A DNA stretch of 13,743 nt from Nitrospinota bacterium. Its GTDB lineage: Bacteria > Nitrospinota_A > UBA7883 > JADGGD01. Both the position numbers and the translations under genes were made by a program. The stretch is from NCBI GenBank assembly GCA_015229165.1, contig JADGCD010000038.1:1-13743 (forward strand). Reading direction: 5' to 3'. Positions within the stretch are counted from its first letter, which is position 1, and every line of letters starts with the position of its first letter. The notes under the pieces were generated by a model, which saw only the letters and a list, made by a program, of their open reading frames with translations, was not told the DNA's origin and did not search any database. Of the stretch, positions 1 to 7,142 are shown one piece after another.

Positions 1-76
1 TCATCGAAAAGCGCCGGTAGCGAAAAAGGATTGGCCCGCCAGCGCCGCCGTCAGCCGCCCCCCCCCAGACACTTCT
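1..76. other. left edge, no supported gene
   Basis: This stretch lies downstream of the deoxynucleoside kinase stop on the minus strand. It holds a run of nine C (58-66) and no convincing gene. A GTG-to-TGA reading of 23 codons exists on the minus strand but has no coding features I recognise. A minus-strand ATG at 4-2 could begin a neighbouring gene outside the window. In many proteobacteria that neighbour would be a pantothenate gene such as panB, but nothing visible here proves it. Confidence 0.4.
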
Positions 77-724
77 TCAGAAGAGCGACGAAGGGGGGTT
101 GAAGAACTCCACCCCCCGCACTGTGCCGGTGACTTTGGCCATCAGTTGGTCGAGGTCGCCGGGGTTTTTCACGAAGTCGATCTGACTGGTGTTGATGATC
201 AGCAGCGGTCCCCCCTTGTAGCCGAAGAAATACTCGTTGAAGGCCTTGTTGACCTTGTCGATGTACTCTTCGCTCACCCCGTTTTCGGCGTCGCGTCCCC
301 GCTGCCGGATGCGCCGCATCAGGGTGGGGGTGTCGGCTTGCAGATAGACCACCAGGTCGGGACGGGGCAGCCGCCGGGAGAGAAGCTGGTACATCTCGTG
401 GTAGAGGGTGAACTCCGCCGGGTCGAGGTTGAGGCGGGCGAAGACCATGTCCCGGTCGAAGAAATAGTCAGCCAGCGCCGTCCGGTTGAAGAGATCGACC
501 TGCGCCAGCGCCGAGAGCTGCCGGAACCGGGACATCAGGAAGAAAATCTGCGTCTGGAAGGCGTACGACTTCCGGTCCTTGTAGAAAGGGCCGAGGAACG
601 GGTTCTCGTCCACCTCCTCGAACACCGGCTCGGTTTCCAGCCGTTGGGCCAACAGCCGCACCAGAGAGCTTTTCCCCACGCCGATGGGCCCCTCGACGGC
701 GATGTAGCGGGAGGCGGCGTTCAC
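77..724 (-). CDS. deoxynucleoside kinase (dNK family)
   Basis: Predicted cytoplasmic enzyme of 215 residues that phosphorylates deoxynucleosides at the 5' position in nucleotide salvage. The P-loop GPIGVGKS is at residues 12-19 near the N terminus. It is followed by the family's acidic stretch FEEVDENPFL (35-44), a DRD motif (90-92) like the D/E-R motif of deoxynucleoside kinases, and an Arg-rich lid segment RRIRQRGRD. The length is normal for the bacterial dGK/dAK group. The start is a GTG (724-722) that overlaps the folK stop by four bases, so the two genes are translationally coupled. It is the third gene of the dapL-folK-dNK operon. Pairing with folK is common in proteobacteria, often with panB and panC next. 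The family call is firm, but which deoxynucleoside is preferred cannot be read from the sequence. Confidence 0.93.
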   Translation of the reverse strand: MNAASRYIAVEGPIGVGKSSLVRLLAQRLETEPVFEEVDENPFLGPFYKDRKSYAFQTQIFFLMSRFRQLSALAQVDLFNRTALADYFFDRDMVFARLNLDPAEFTLYHEMYQLLSRRLPRPDLVVYLQADTPTLMRRIRQRGRDAENGVSEEYIDKVNKAFNEYFFGYKGGPLLIINTSQIDFVKNPGDLDQLMAKVTGTVRGVEFFNPPSSLF

Positions 725-1212
725 GGCCCCGCCTTGCGGATCTCCTGCCCCTCCACGGAACAGGCGGCCAAAAGCTCACCGACGGTGAGCCCCAACCCGG
801 GGTGGCGGATGCCGGGGTCGATGTCGTTGAGCGGCGCCAACACGAAGCGGCGAAGGGCGGCCTTGGGATGGGGGATGGTCAGGTCGGGGGTGGTGACGAT
901 CCGGTCGCCGTAGAAGACGATGTCGATGTCGATGAGCCGGGGGGCGTTGCGCTCCCCCGGTTCGCGTCCCATGTCCCGCTCGATCTGCTTGAAGAGGAGG
1001 AAGAGGGTCTGGGGGTCATGGTCGGTCTCGACGCCGACGGCGGTGTTGACGAACCAGTGTTGGCGCGTGTTCTCCAGCGGCTCGGTCTCGTAGAACGACC
1101 CGAGACCGGCGGGGGCGATCCCGTCGGTCTCGATGATCAGTCCGATGGCGGTGATCAGGTTGTCGATCGGGTCGCCCACGTTGGAGCCGAGCGACAGGTA
1201 GACGGTGGTCAC
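721..1212 (-). CDS. folK: 6-hydroxymethyl-7,8-dihydropterin pyrophosphokinase
   Basis: FolK transfers pyrophosphate from ATP to 6-hydroxymethyl-7,8-dihydropterin in folate synthesis and acts in the cytoplasm. The protein has 163 residues, the usual size. It shows the N-terminal LSLGSNVGD (6-14), the substrate-loop region YETEPLE (41-47), the family signature around RNAPRLIDIDIVFYGD (88-103) with the two Mg-binding aspartates D95 and D97, and PHPKAALRRFVLAPL (114-128). The start is GTG at 1212-1210, one base after the dapL stop. The stop overlaps the start of the deoxynucleoside kinase by four bases. It is the middle gene of a compact three-gene operon transcribed from the dapL promoter. All key residues are present. 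Confidence 0.97.
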   Translation of the reverse strand: MTTVYLSLGSNVGDPIDNLITAIGLIIETDGIAPAGLGSFYETEPLENTRQHWFVNTAVGVETDHDPQTLFLLFKQIERDMGREPGERNAPRLIDIDIVFYGDRIVTTPDLTIPHPKAALRRFVLAPLNDIDPGIRHPGLGLTVGELLAACSVEGQEIRKAGP

Positions 1213-1213
1213 G

Positions 1214-2461
1214 TCAGAATACGAGCTTCAGGCCGGTGAGGCGCCGCCCGATCTCTTCCATGACGCGGCGCTCGTCGGCTTCGTCTTTGGCGGAGAAGGT
1301 GACGGAGAACCGGACGTACGCCCCGGCGTCGTCCCACGGCACGGTGGAGATCAGCTTCTCTTTGATGAGCCACTGGGAGAACTCCTCCGCGTTGGCGAAG
1401 GAGGGGCCCCCCTCGACGGCCTTGGGCGCTTTGGTATAGAGGAAGAACGACCCCGCCGACATCGTCGCGTCGAAACCCCCCTTGTTGAGGGCGGCGACCA
1501 GCATCTTCATGCGCCGTTCGTACTTGGCGGTGATCTTTTCGGTGATCCAGGGGTTGTCCATGGCGGTGATTCCCGCCTTCTGGATGGCGATGAACTGCCC
1601 CGAGTCGTAGTTGTCCTTTACCGTGGCGTAGGCGTTGACCACCAGCGCGTTCCCCGCGACGAAGGCGATGCGCCAGCCGGTCATGTTGTACGACTTGGAG
1701 AGGGAGTGGATCTCCACGCCGACCTCTTTTGCGCCGTCGATGGAGAGGAACGAGAGGGGTTTGCTGCCGTAGGTAAGGGCGGCGTAGGGGGCGTCTTGGA
1801 TAACGACGACGTTGTTGTCCGCCGCGAACCGGACGACCTTCTCATAGAAGGCCGGGGTCGCCTGGGCGCCGGTGGGGTTGTTGGGGTAGTTGAGGTAGAG
1901 GAGCTTCAGCTTGGCCTTCTGCTCGTCGGTGATGAGCCCGAGGTCGGGCAGGAAGCCGTTCTCCCGGGTGATGGGGAGGTTGACGACCTGCCCGCCCAGA
2001 TACTTGGTGTGGGTGGCGGTGACCGGATAGCCGGGGATGGTCTGGGCCATGGCGTCACCGGGGTTGATGAAGGCCAGCGGCATCATCGCCAGGGCCGGTT
2101 TGCTGCCGATGGCGTGGTTGACCTCGGTGACCGGGTCGATGCCTTCAACGCCGAAGACGTTTTTGAGATACCGGGCGGCGGCTTCCTTGAACTCGGGGAT
2201 GCCGTTGTCGGCGTAGCCCCGGTTTTCGGGGCGGGCGGCCTCGTCCTGCAGGCGTTTGACCACTTCGGGGAAGGCCATCTCGTCGGGCTCGCCGACCCCC
2301 ATGTCGATCAGCTCGACGCCGGGGTTGTCGGCCATGGCGGCGCGCTTGGCCCGCTTGATTTTCTCGAACTTGTAGATGGTGGTGTCTTTGCCGAACCGGC
2401 TTCCGCCGATCCGTTCGGCGAAGAGGTTCTGGATGTAGCTTTCGTTGGTGGCGGTGGTCAT
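1214..2461 (-). CDS. dapL: LL-diaminopimelate aminotransferase
   Basis: A PLP-dependent fold-type I aminotransferase of 415 residues, best matching DapL, which converts tetrahydrodipicolinate and glutamate directly to LL-diaminopimelate for lysine and peptidoglycan. Visible motifs are MGVGEPD (54-60), RGYADNGIPEFKEA (81-94), NYPNNPTG (191-198), DAPY with D223 for the pyridine nitrogen, and SLSKSYNMTGWR (253-264), which carries the PLP lysine K256. I chose the ATG at 2461 because the protein then begins close to the conserved FAERIGG segment. The reading frame stays open upstream to 2533 but would overlap the promoter. A GGAGG lies 12 nt before the ATG, slightly far. It is the first gene of the operon with folK. 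A related class of aminotransferase, such as an aspartate or alanine type, is less likely given the N-terminal region. Confidence 0.88.
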   Translation of the reverse strand: MTTATNESYIQNLFAERIGGSRFGKDTTIYKFEKIKRAKRAAMADNPGVELIDMGVGEPDEMAFPEVVKRLQDEAARPENRGYADNGIPEFKEAAARYLKNVFGVEGIDPVTEVNHAIGSKPALAMMPLAFINPGDAMAQTIPGYPVTATHTKYLGGQVVNLPITRENGFLPDLGLITDEQKAKLKLLYLNYPNNPTGAQATPAFYEKVVRFAADNNVVVIQDAPYAALTYGSKPLSFLSIDGAKEVGVEIHSLSKSYNMTGWRIAFVAGNALVVNAYATVKDNYDSGQFIAIQKAGITAMDNPWITEKITAKYERRMKMLVAALNKGGFDATMSAGSFFLYTKAPKAVEGGPSFANAEEFSQWLIKEKLISTVPWDDAGAYVRFSVTFSAKDEADERRVMEEIGRRLTGLKLVF

Positions 2462-2504
2462 GGGGCCGTCGGTCCTCCGTCGGTTGGGTGTCGTTGAAGG
2501 GTGG

Positions 2505-2533
2505 ATTGTAGGGGGAATCGGGGGCCGGGTCAA
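2505..2533 (-). promoter_or_regulatory. sigma70-like promoter of dapL operon
   Basis: On the minus strand a TTGACC -35 (2533-2528) and a TACAAT -10 (2510-2505) are separated by exactly 17 bp. Transcription would start near 2498, giving a leader of about 37 nt before the dapL ATG. It lies back to back with the tRNA promoter; the two -35 boxes are about 18 bp apart. Confidence 0.7.
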
Positions 2534-2551
2534 CGGGGAGCGGAAATCCTG

Positions 2552-2580
2552 TTGCGCGAAATTCGGGGGGGGGCTATAAT
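2552..2580 (+). promoter_or_regulatory. sigma70-like promoter of tRNA-Pro
   Basis: TTGCGC (2552-2557), a 17-bp spacer with a G-rich run, and a perfect TATAAT (2575-2580). The predicted start near 2587 is about 10 nt before the mature tRNA 5' end, as expected for a stable-RNA promoter. Confidence 0.75.
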
Positions 2581-2596
2581 CGCCACCTTCTAGTGT

Positions 2597-2673
<77 letters not shown>

Positions 2674-2685
2674 CTACGACGCAGA

Positions 2686-2701
2686 GCCCCCTACGCGGGG
2701 C
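2686..2701 (+). other. GC hairpin after tRNA-Pro
   Basis: GCCCC (2686-2690) and GGGGC (2697-2701) form a 5-bp stem with a 6-nt loop, 12 nt after the tRNA CCA. There is no T run after it, so it could help end or process the tRNA transcript but is not a standard intrinsic terminator. Confidence 0.3.
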
Positions 2702-2723
2702 AGCGATCTTCCCCACGCTCTCT

Positions 2724-2791
2724 CATTGGCGCGTCTTCGCCGCGCAGTCCCCGACAGGTCAAGGCGGTTTTCACGTCGCCCATGTCCTCCG
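2724..2791 (+). repeat. dispersed intergenic repeat, left copy (R1)
   Basis: A 51-nt core (2741-2791) aligns without gaps to 5607-5657 at 40 of 51 positions. A further 10-nt block upstream (2724-2733) matches 5548-5557 at 9 of 10. Between the two blocks this copy has 7 nt where the right copy has 49 nt. Both copies point the same way and bracket the MBOAT-SGNH gene pair. No long ORF or known element was recognised in it. Confidence 0.6.
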
Positions 2792-2903
2792 AGATAAGTT
2801 CTCTTTTTCTTCCAGTCGGTTATGGCGATCGCGCTGCGCTCGAATCCCCTTGAGATATGCCCGTGCGGGCTTCCTGCCTCCCCGCCAGCGCTCCTGAAGC
2901 CAT

Positions 2904-2942
2904 GTGGTACACTGGCGCGCAAACCAACGAGTGGTACACTGG
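2904..2942 (+). promoter_or_regulatory. tandem GTGGTACACTGG boxes, possible extended -10
   Basis: The 12-mer GTGGTACACTGG occurs at 2904-2915 and again at 2931-2942, 27 bp apart, just before the MBOAT start. Each copy contains TGGTACACT, which resembles an extended -10 (TG-N-TACACT). No good -35 box is visible for either copy. They could be paired promoter or regulator sites for the O-acetylation genes, or a simple duplication. Confidence 0.3.
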
Positions 2943-2951
2943 GCTCTCAGG

Positions 2952-4427
2952 ATGCTTTTCCACAGGCTCGACTTCTTTGCGTTCTTTCTTGTCGTTCTGG
3001 CTCTCTATGCGTGCCTCGGCAAACGGGCGCAAAACACGCTCCTTCTGGTGGCCAGCTACTATTTTTATGCGCAGTGGGACTACCGGTTCACCCTTTTGCT
3101 TTTCGGCGTCACTCTCGTCAATTTTGTCTTCGGCCACCTGATCTACATCAACAAGGGGCACGCCAAGCTCTGGCTATGGAGCAGCGCGCTTCTGAGCCTG
3201 GGAGTTCTCGGTTACTACAAGTACTACAATTTTTTCATCGACAACGCCTTGGCCTTTTTCGCGATGATGGGACTTCCCTTCTCCTCTCAGGCGACGGCGG
3301 TGATCCTGCCGGTGGGGGTATCTTTTTTCACGTTCCAGGCCTTAAGCTACCCCATCGACATCTACCGGGGCGATACCCGGCCCGGTTCTGCCTCTCATGG
3401 AGATCTGACCTTTTCGTCGGCGGTGGGCGACTTTCTCGATTTCGCCCTCTACGTCTCCTTTTTTCCCCAACTCGTCGCCGGCCCCATCGAACGGAGCCGC
3501 GACCTGCTCAAGCAGATTCTGGCCGACCGGCAGGTAACCCGCGACCAAATCGAGACCGGCCTGTGGCTCTTTTGTCTCGGGCTGGCCATGAAGATCGGCG
3601 TGGCCGACGAGATCGCCCCCCAGGTTGACGCGGTCTACGCCAATGTGGCCGCTCATTCTTTCTGGGCCATCTATGCGGCCACCGTGGCCTTCGCTTTGCA
3701 AATCTATTGCGACTTCGCCGGCTATACCTTCATGGCCCGGGGCGTGGCGAGCCTCATGGGTTTCACCCTCACCAACAACTTTCTTCAGCCCTACCTTGCC
3801 TCCTCTTTTCAGGACTTTTGGCGGCGCTGGCATATCTCCCTTTCCACCTGGTTTCGCGACTACTTCTATATACCGCTGGGGGGCAACCGGCACGGCCCCG
3901 TCCGGACTTACGCCAACCTGGCCGCCACCATGGTGGTGGTGGGATTGTGGCACGGCGCGACGTGGGCCTATGTCCTTTGGGGAGTGTTCCACGGCGCCCT
4001 TCTGGCGGTCGAAAGATTCGCCATGGGCAAAATCAAAATCCTCTTTCCGGGGCTCGCGCTGACCGGCTTTGGCGCCCTGGCGGCTTCCGCCGCCGGACGG
4101 GTGGTGGTTTTGCAAGGCGTATTGGCAGGATGGTTTCTTTTCCGGGTCGGCGACCTGTCGGTGGTGAGTCGCATCGTCGAAGAGGGGAAGGGCTGGACGT
4201 GGGGAGGCTTTGCCGATCTGCCCCTCTCGTTTCCCGACGCCCTTCCTTATGTGAGTTTTCTCCTCATCGTCGCGCTGTATGAAACTCCCTGCTACCGCCG
4301 GGGCGAGGAAATCCATCCCGCCCGTTTCTCGGCGCCCCACCGCACGGCCCTCTATCTGGTGTTGGCGATGATCATCATGTCTTCCGTGGGAATGAAGGAT
4401 GCTCCATTCATCTATTTTCAGTTTTGA
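2952..4427 (+). CDS. MBOAT-family membrane O-acyltransferase
   Basis: A polytopic inner-membrane protein of 491 residues in the AlgI/PatA-like part of the MBOAT family, which moves acyl (usually acetyl) groups across the membrane for attachment to polysaccharides. The start ATG at 2952 gives the typical first helix MLFHRLDFFAFFLVV; an earlier in-frame GTG at 2904 would add an atypical tail inside the tandem boxes. Visible signatures are YYKYYNFF (88-95), LPVGVSFFTFQALSYPIDIYRG (119-140), PQLVAGPIERSRDLL (172-186), RRWHISLSTWFRDYFYIPLGGNRHG (291-315) with H294, and GLWHGATWAYVLWGVFHG (331-348) with the conserved catalytic-type H334. The end, APFIYFQF, is typical. Its last 29 bases overlap the SGNH gene, so the two are co-expressed. 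The polymer modified is unknown, since no alginate or other exopolysaccharide gene is in view. Confidence 0.93.
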   Translation: MLFHRLDFFAFFLVVLALYACLGKRAQNTLLLVASYYFYAQWDYRFTLLLFGVTLVNFVFGHLIYINKGHAKLWLWSSALLSLGVLGYYKYYNFFIDNALAFFAMMGLPFSSQATAVILPVGVSFFTFQALSYPIDIYRGDTRPGSASHGDLTFSSAVGDFLDFALYVSFFPQLVAGPIERSRDLLKQILADRQVTRDQIETGLWLFCLGLAMKIGVADEIAPQVDAVYANVAAHSFWAIYAATVAFALQIYCDFAGYTFMARGVASLMGFTLTNNFLQPYLASSFQDFWRRWHISLSTWFRDYFYIPLGGNRHGPVRTYANLAATMVVVGLWHGATWAYVLWGVFHGALLAVERFAMGKIKILFPGLALTGFGALAASAAGRVVVLQGVLAGWFLFRVGDLSVVSRIVEEGKGWTWGGFADLPLSFPDALPYVSFLLIVALYETPCYRRGEEIHPARFSAPHRTALYLVLAMIIMSSVGMKDAPFIYFQF

Positions 4428-5487
4428 CTCCTATCGCCATGCGCGTCTCCGGACAGGCCGTGTCCTTCTGGCTGTGGCTGGGCTCGTCGTCATGGCCGAG
4501 ATCGTCATGCGGATCGGGGTCGCGTACTTTCCCGAGTCGTCCCTGTTCGCCTATGCCAAACCGCCGGAGCGCAACGGCTATTATCCTTCCCCGTTCGTCT
4601 TCGACCCGACCACCGGGTGGCGTCACCCTCCCGGCTTTACCGGCGATCTCGTGCGCCCCTCTTTCAGCAACCGGTACCGGCTCAACAACTACGGCTTCCA
4701 CGACACCGACTGGACCCGGGAAAAGGAGAAAGGGGTGTTTCGGATTGCGCTCCTGGGGCATTCCTATCTGGCGGCGTTTCATGTCGGCGTTCACGAGACG
4801 TGGGCTTTGCTGCTCGAAGAGCGACTGACAAAGATACTGGGGCGGAGGGTCGAGATTCTCAACTTCGGCATGCCGGCCGCCAACCTCTGGAATCAGGAGC
4901 GGCTCCTGAATCATGTGGCGTTCGATTTCGATCCGGACGCGGTTATTGTGTGGGAGGGATTGGGACCGGGCGACTATCTTCCGAAATATCACATGACCAC
5001 TGCGCGGGGAGACATCATCGTGGGGAGCAGCGCGGAGAGTCTCTTCGACATGGAGAAGAGACTCGAGGGGAGCGGCGAATCACTCAAGATATTTCTTGGC
5101 CGCATGGTGTTCGTCGCTCGGGCTATATCGCGGTTGGCGGGGAAACGACCGCTCGAAGACCAAAACTACGTCAGGGCAAGCGACGGACTGCAGCCTGCCC
5201 CGAATCTCGATCACACGGGGCTGTTCATAGGAATGGCCGCTCGTTGCAGGGAGCGTGGGGTCATGTTTGGTGTGTATGGCTCCAATGAAAGGCAGGAAAC
5301 CTCTTTGGCGCTGGAGGAAATCGGTATCCCCCTGGTTGATGACAAGGGCCAAATCGACACAAAAAGGGAGGGATACCGACTCAAGGGGGACGGTCACTTC
5401 AGCCGGGAAGGGCACCGGCTCTACGCTGACGAATCGGCTCCCTTTTTCGCCGCATTGATCGGGAAAATGGAAGAGAACCACGATTAA
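4399..5487 (+). CDS. membrane-anchored SGNH-hydrolase-like protein
   Basis: A 362-residue protein with one N-terminal membrane helix (about 21-40) and an extracytoplasmic SGNH/GDSL-like domain. Partners of this kind accept or hand over acetyl groups from MBOAT proteins during polysaccharide O-acetylation. The expected segments are visible: a GF-containing lead-in NNYGFHDTDW (96-105), block I as LLGHSYLAAFHVG with the candidate nucleophile S122, block II around NFGMPAANLW (156-165), and the C-terminal DGHFSREGH with D331 and H333. Two departures are notable. Block I reads GHS rather than GDS, and block III reads GLGPGD (187-192) where a Gly-x-Asn is usual. The gene overlaps the MBOAT stop by 29 nt and ends the cassette. 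The acetyl-transfer role is inferred from the pairing. Confidence 0.78.
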   Translation: MLHSSIFSFDSYRHARLRTGRVLLAVAGLVVMAEIVMRIGVAYFPESSLFAYAKPPERNGYYPSPFVFDPTTGWRHPPGFTGDLVRPSFSNRYRLNNYGFHDTDWTREKEKGVFRIALLGHSYLAAFHVGVHETWALLLEERLTKILGRRVEILNFGMPAANLWNQERLLNHVAFDFDPDAVIVWEGLGPGDYLPKYHMTTARGDIIVGSSAESLFDMEKRLEGSGESLKIFLGRMVFVARAISRLAGKRPLEDQNYVRASDGLQPAPNLDHTGLFIGMAARCRERGVMFGVYGSNERQETSLALEEIGIPLVDDKGQIDTKREGYRLKGDGHFSREGHRLYADESAPFFAALIGKMEENHD

Positions 5488-5510
5488 TGTGGGGGAGAGG
5501 TTCGTTGATC

Positions 5511-5527
5511 CACGGGCGCGGCCCGTG
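5511..5527 (+). other. perfect 7-bp hairpin after the SGNH gene
   Basis: CACGGGC (5511-5517) and GCCCGTG (5521-5527) pair perfectly around a 3-nt loop, 24 nt after the SGNH stop. There is no T run, so it may protect the transcript end or be part of the repeat element to its right rather than act as an intrinsic terminator. Confidence 0.35.
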
Positions 5528-5547
5528 CGAGCCGCCTCGCGTTATCG

Positions 5548-5657
5548 CATAGGCGCGCTCGTTGCGCCCCCGGCGGTTGATTTGAACTCCGTTCCGGGGG
5601 TATTCGCGCGCAGTCCGCGACAGGTCACGATGGTTCTCACGTCGTCAACATACTCCG
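5548..5657 (+). repeat. dispersed intergenic repeat, right copy (R2)
   Basis: The direct partner of the repeat at 2724-2791. The core 5607-5657 matches at 40 of 51 positions and 5548-5557 at 9 of 10. This copy carries an extra segment (5558-5606) containing a perfect 7-bp inverted repeat, CCCCCGG (5567-5573) and CCGGGGG (5594-5600), with a 20-nt loop. It lies in the 254-nt gap between two convergent genes. That gap otherwise holds only the hairpin at 5511-5527 and the terminator at 5690-5724. Confidence 0.6.
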
Positions 5658-5689
5658 CCATCATGCCACGGGGTGTGATACCCGCACCC

Positions 5690-5724
5690 AACAAAACGCC
5701 CCCCTCCCCGAAGGGAAGGGGGCG
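5690..5724 (-). terminator. intrinsic terminator of the 466-aa orphan gene
   Basis: Read on the minus strand, about 18 nt after the stop, a GC-rich stem of about 12 bp closes a CTTCGG loop (a stable UUCG tetraloop) and is followed by TTTTGTT. The stem arms are 5713-5724 and 5697-5709. This is a textbook Rho-independent terminator. Confidence 0.88.
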
Positions 5725-5741
5725 CGTGGGCGTCCGGTCCT

Positions 5742-7142
5742 TTACTTCACGGCGTAGTAGGTGACCGTGGCGCTCCAGTTCCATGCGGTTCCTCCCTGCG
5801 GCGTGGTCACCCGGATGGTCACCCGCGAGGCGGAGCCGGAGGCGTCGGCGGAGCTGGTCCCGCCGCCCGAGGTGTTACCGGTGTCGGTGAGGGTGTTCCC
5901 CTCGTAGATAATCCTGAACCGGTCGGGAATGGTGTAGGCCTGCCAGTTGAGGTTGACCGACACGCCGGTGACGGTGTAGCCCGAAAGCTGCGACCCGCCG
6001 TCGATGGTCCTGTCCTGCGCGGACGACGAGTAGCCCCCCGACGCCGCGCCGGTGGCGGAGACGCTGATCTCCTCCGGCGGGGGCAAGGCGTTGGGGTCGG
6101 CGTAGTTGCCGTTGTTCTCGTTGGCCTTGAGCTTGTCCATGGTGGTCTGGTCGATGGGGATCAGCCCTTTGAGTATCTTGGTCCGGATGCTGTCCACCAC
6201 GTCGACGCCGGTCTGGTAGATGCGCGAAATCCCGTTGATGAATCCCATGAAGTCCCACTGGCCGATGGGGACGCCGCTGACCACGTGCAGCGGCTGGATG
6301 GGGGTCGCCTTGCCGATGAAGACCATGCAGTTGGAGTCGGAGAACGCGGCGCCCCGTTCGATCATCCTCTGGGCGCCCTGGCAGTCGCCGGACGAACCGA
6401 CCACGTTGACCTTGTTGTTCTCGTCGATCTCCCGTTTCACGTCGCCGCCGGTGTCGACGATGGAGATACCCTGTCCGATGGCCGGGGCGTTGGGGTGGGG
6501 GATTTTGCCGACGCCGCTGGTGATCCCCTGCATGATGATCTGCTTGCCCAGCTCGTTGCCGACGTCCTGGCCCACCTTGATTTCTTTGTTTTTGATCTGG
6601 TTGAGAGCGTCGCTGTCACCGGCGGCGATGGCGTCCCCCTCCTGGCGTTTCAGTTCCTTCATTTCATCGCCTTTGCGCTTGCAGTAGCTGCCGAAGGCGG
6701 CCAGCCCGGCGACGGCGATGACGGCGCCGATAAAGAAGAAGCCGTTCTCCCGGCCGACGCTGCGGGCTTTGGAGAGGTTGTCCTGGATCGTCTTCTCGGC
6801 GTTGGAGAGGGAATCGATCGAGGCCAGCATCCCGTCGGCGTTGGGGGCGATGGTGTCGATCCAGATCGAAGCGGTGGTGGCCGAGTCCCCTTTGTCGGCG
6901 GCCGTCTCGGCGGTCTGGATGGCGGTGGCCATGGTGGTCATCTTGGCGATGGCGTCGGAGGCGTGGGTATTGACCTCCGCCAGCGCTCTGCGGACGGCGC
7001 CTTCGTCGGCCACGTTGCCGGTGGCCTCGTTGTACAGCTTCTCCGCCTCACCGCAGGCGGGAAGGGTGGTGGAGAGGGTTCCGATGGTGAATACCCAGGC
7101 GACAAATGGCGAGAGCAGGGCGAGTGAGGCTTTTCTGAACAT
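5742..7142 (-). CDS. unrecognised exported protein with internal helix
   Basis: A 466-residue protein I do not recognise. The N terminus MFRKASLALLSPFVAWVFTIG looks like a signal peptide. It ends in LPAC (27-30), a possible but imperfect lipobox with C30 as the lipidated residue. Residues 35-130 are Ala- and Thr-rich and mostly helical in character. A clear hydrophobic segment (134-152, FFFIGAVIAVAGLAAFGSY) is followed by a charged stretch KRKGDEMKELKRQEGD. The middle contains Gly-rich and Asn-rich segments and only three more cysteines (154, 254, 272). The C-terminal 90 residues are rich in Ser, Thr and Gly and beta-like, with IPDRFRIIYEG and a late GGTAWNWSATVTYY. This resembles small beta-sandwich domains on secreted bacterial proteins. 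The gene is alone, with its own terminator. A surface or envelope role is likely; function is unknown. Confidence 0.75.
   Translation of the reverse strand: MFRKASLALLSPFVAWVFTIGTLSTTLPACGEAEKLYNEATGNVADEGAVRRALAEVNTHASDAIAKMTTMATAIQTAETAADKGDSATTASIWIDTIAPNADGMLASIDSLSNAEKTIQDNLSKARSVGRENGFFFIGAVIAVAGLAAFGSYCKRKGDEMKELKRQEGDAIAAGDSDALNQIKNKEIKVGQDVGNELGKQIIMQGITSGVGKIPHPNAPAIGQGISIVDTGGDVKREIDENNKVNVVGSSGDCQGAQRMIERGAAFSDSNCMVFIGKATPIQPLHVVSGVPIGQWDFMGFINGISRIYQTGVDVVDSIRTKILKGLIPIDQTTMDKLKANENNGNYADPNALPPPEEISVSATGAASGGYSSSAQDRTIDGGSQLSGYTVTGVSVNLNWQAYTIPDRFRIIYEGNTLTDTGNTSGGGTSSADASGSASRVTIRVTTPQGGTAWNWSATVTYYAVK

Noticed and set aside
1..76. 23-codon GTG-to-TGA frame on the minus strand at the left edge
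   Set aside because: It runs through a homopolymer C/G tract, has no ribosome site and no recognisable sequence.
1205..2497. Long plus-strand open frame of about 430 codons opposite dapL
   Set aside because: It is the complement of a well-supported DapL gene and reads as a Gly/Val/Asp-rich low-complexity sequence, the usual shadow in GC-rich DNA.
5580..5600. Short likeness between the right repeat (minus strand) and the T-arm of tRNA-Pro (shared TTCAAATC), a possible attachment-site remnant
   Set aside because: The shared part is only about 8-10 nt of the universal T-loop, the flanking stem does not pair, and the orientation is opposite. There is no integrase nearby.
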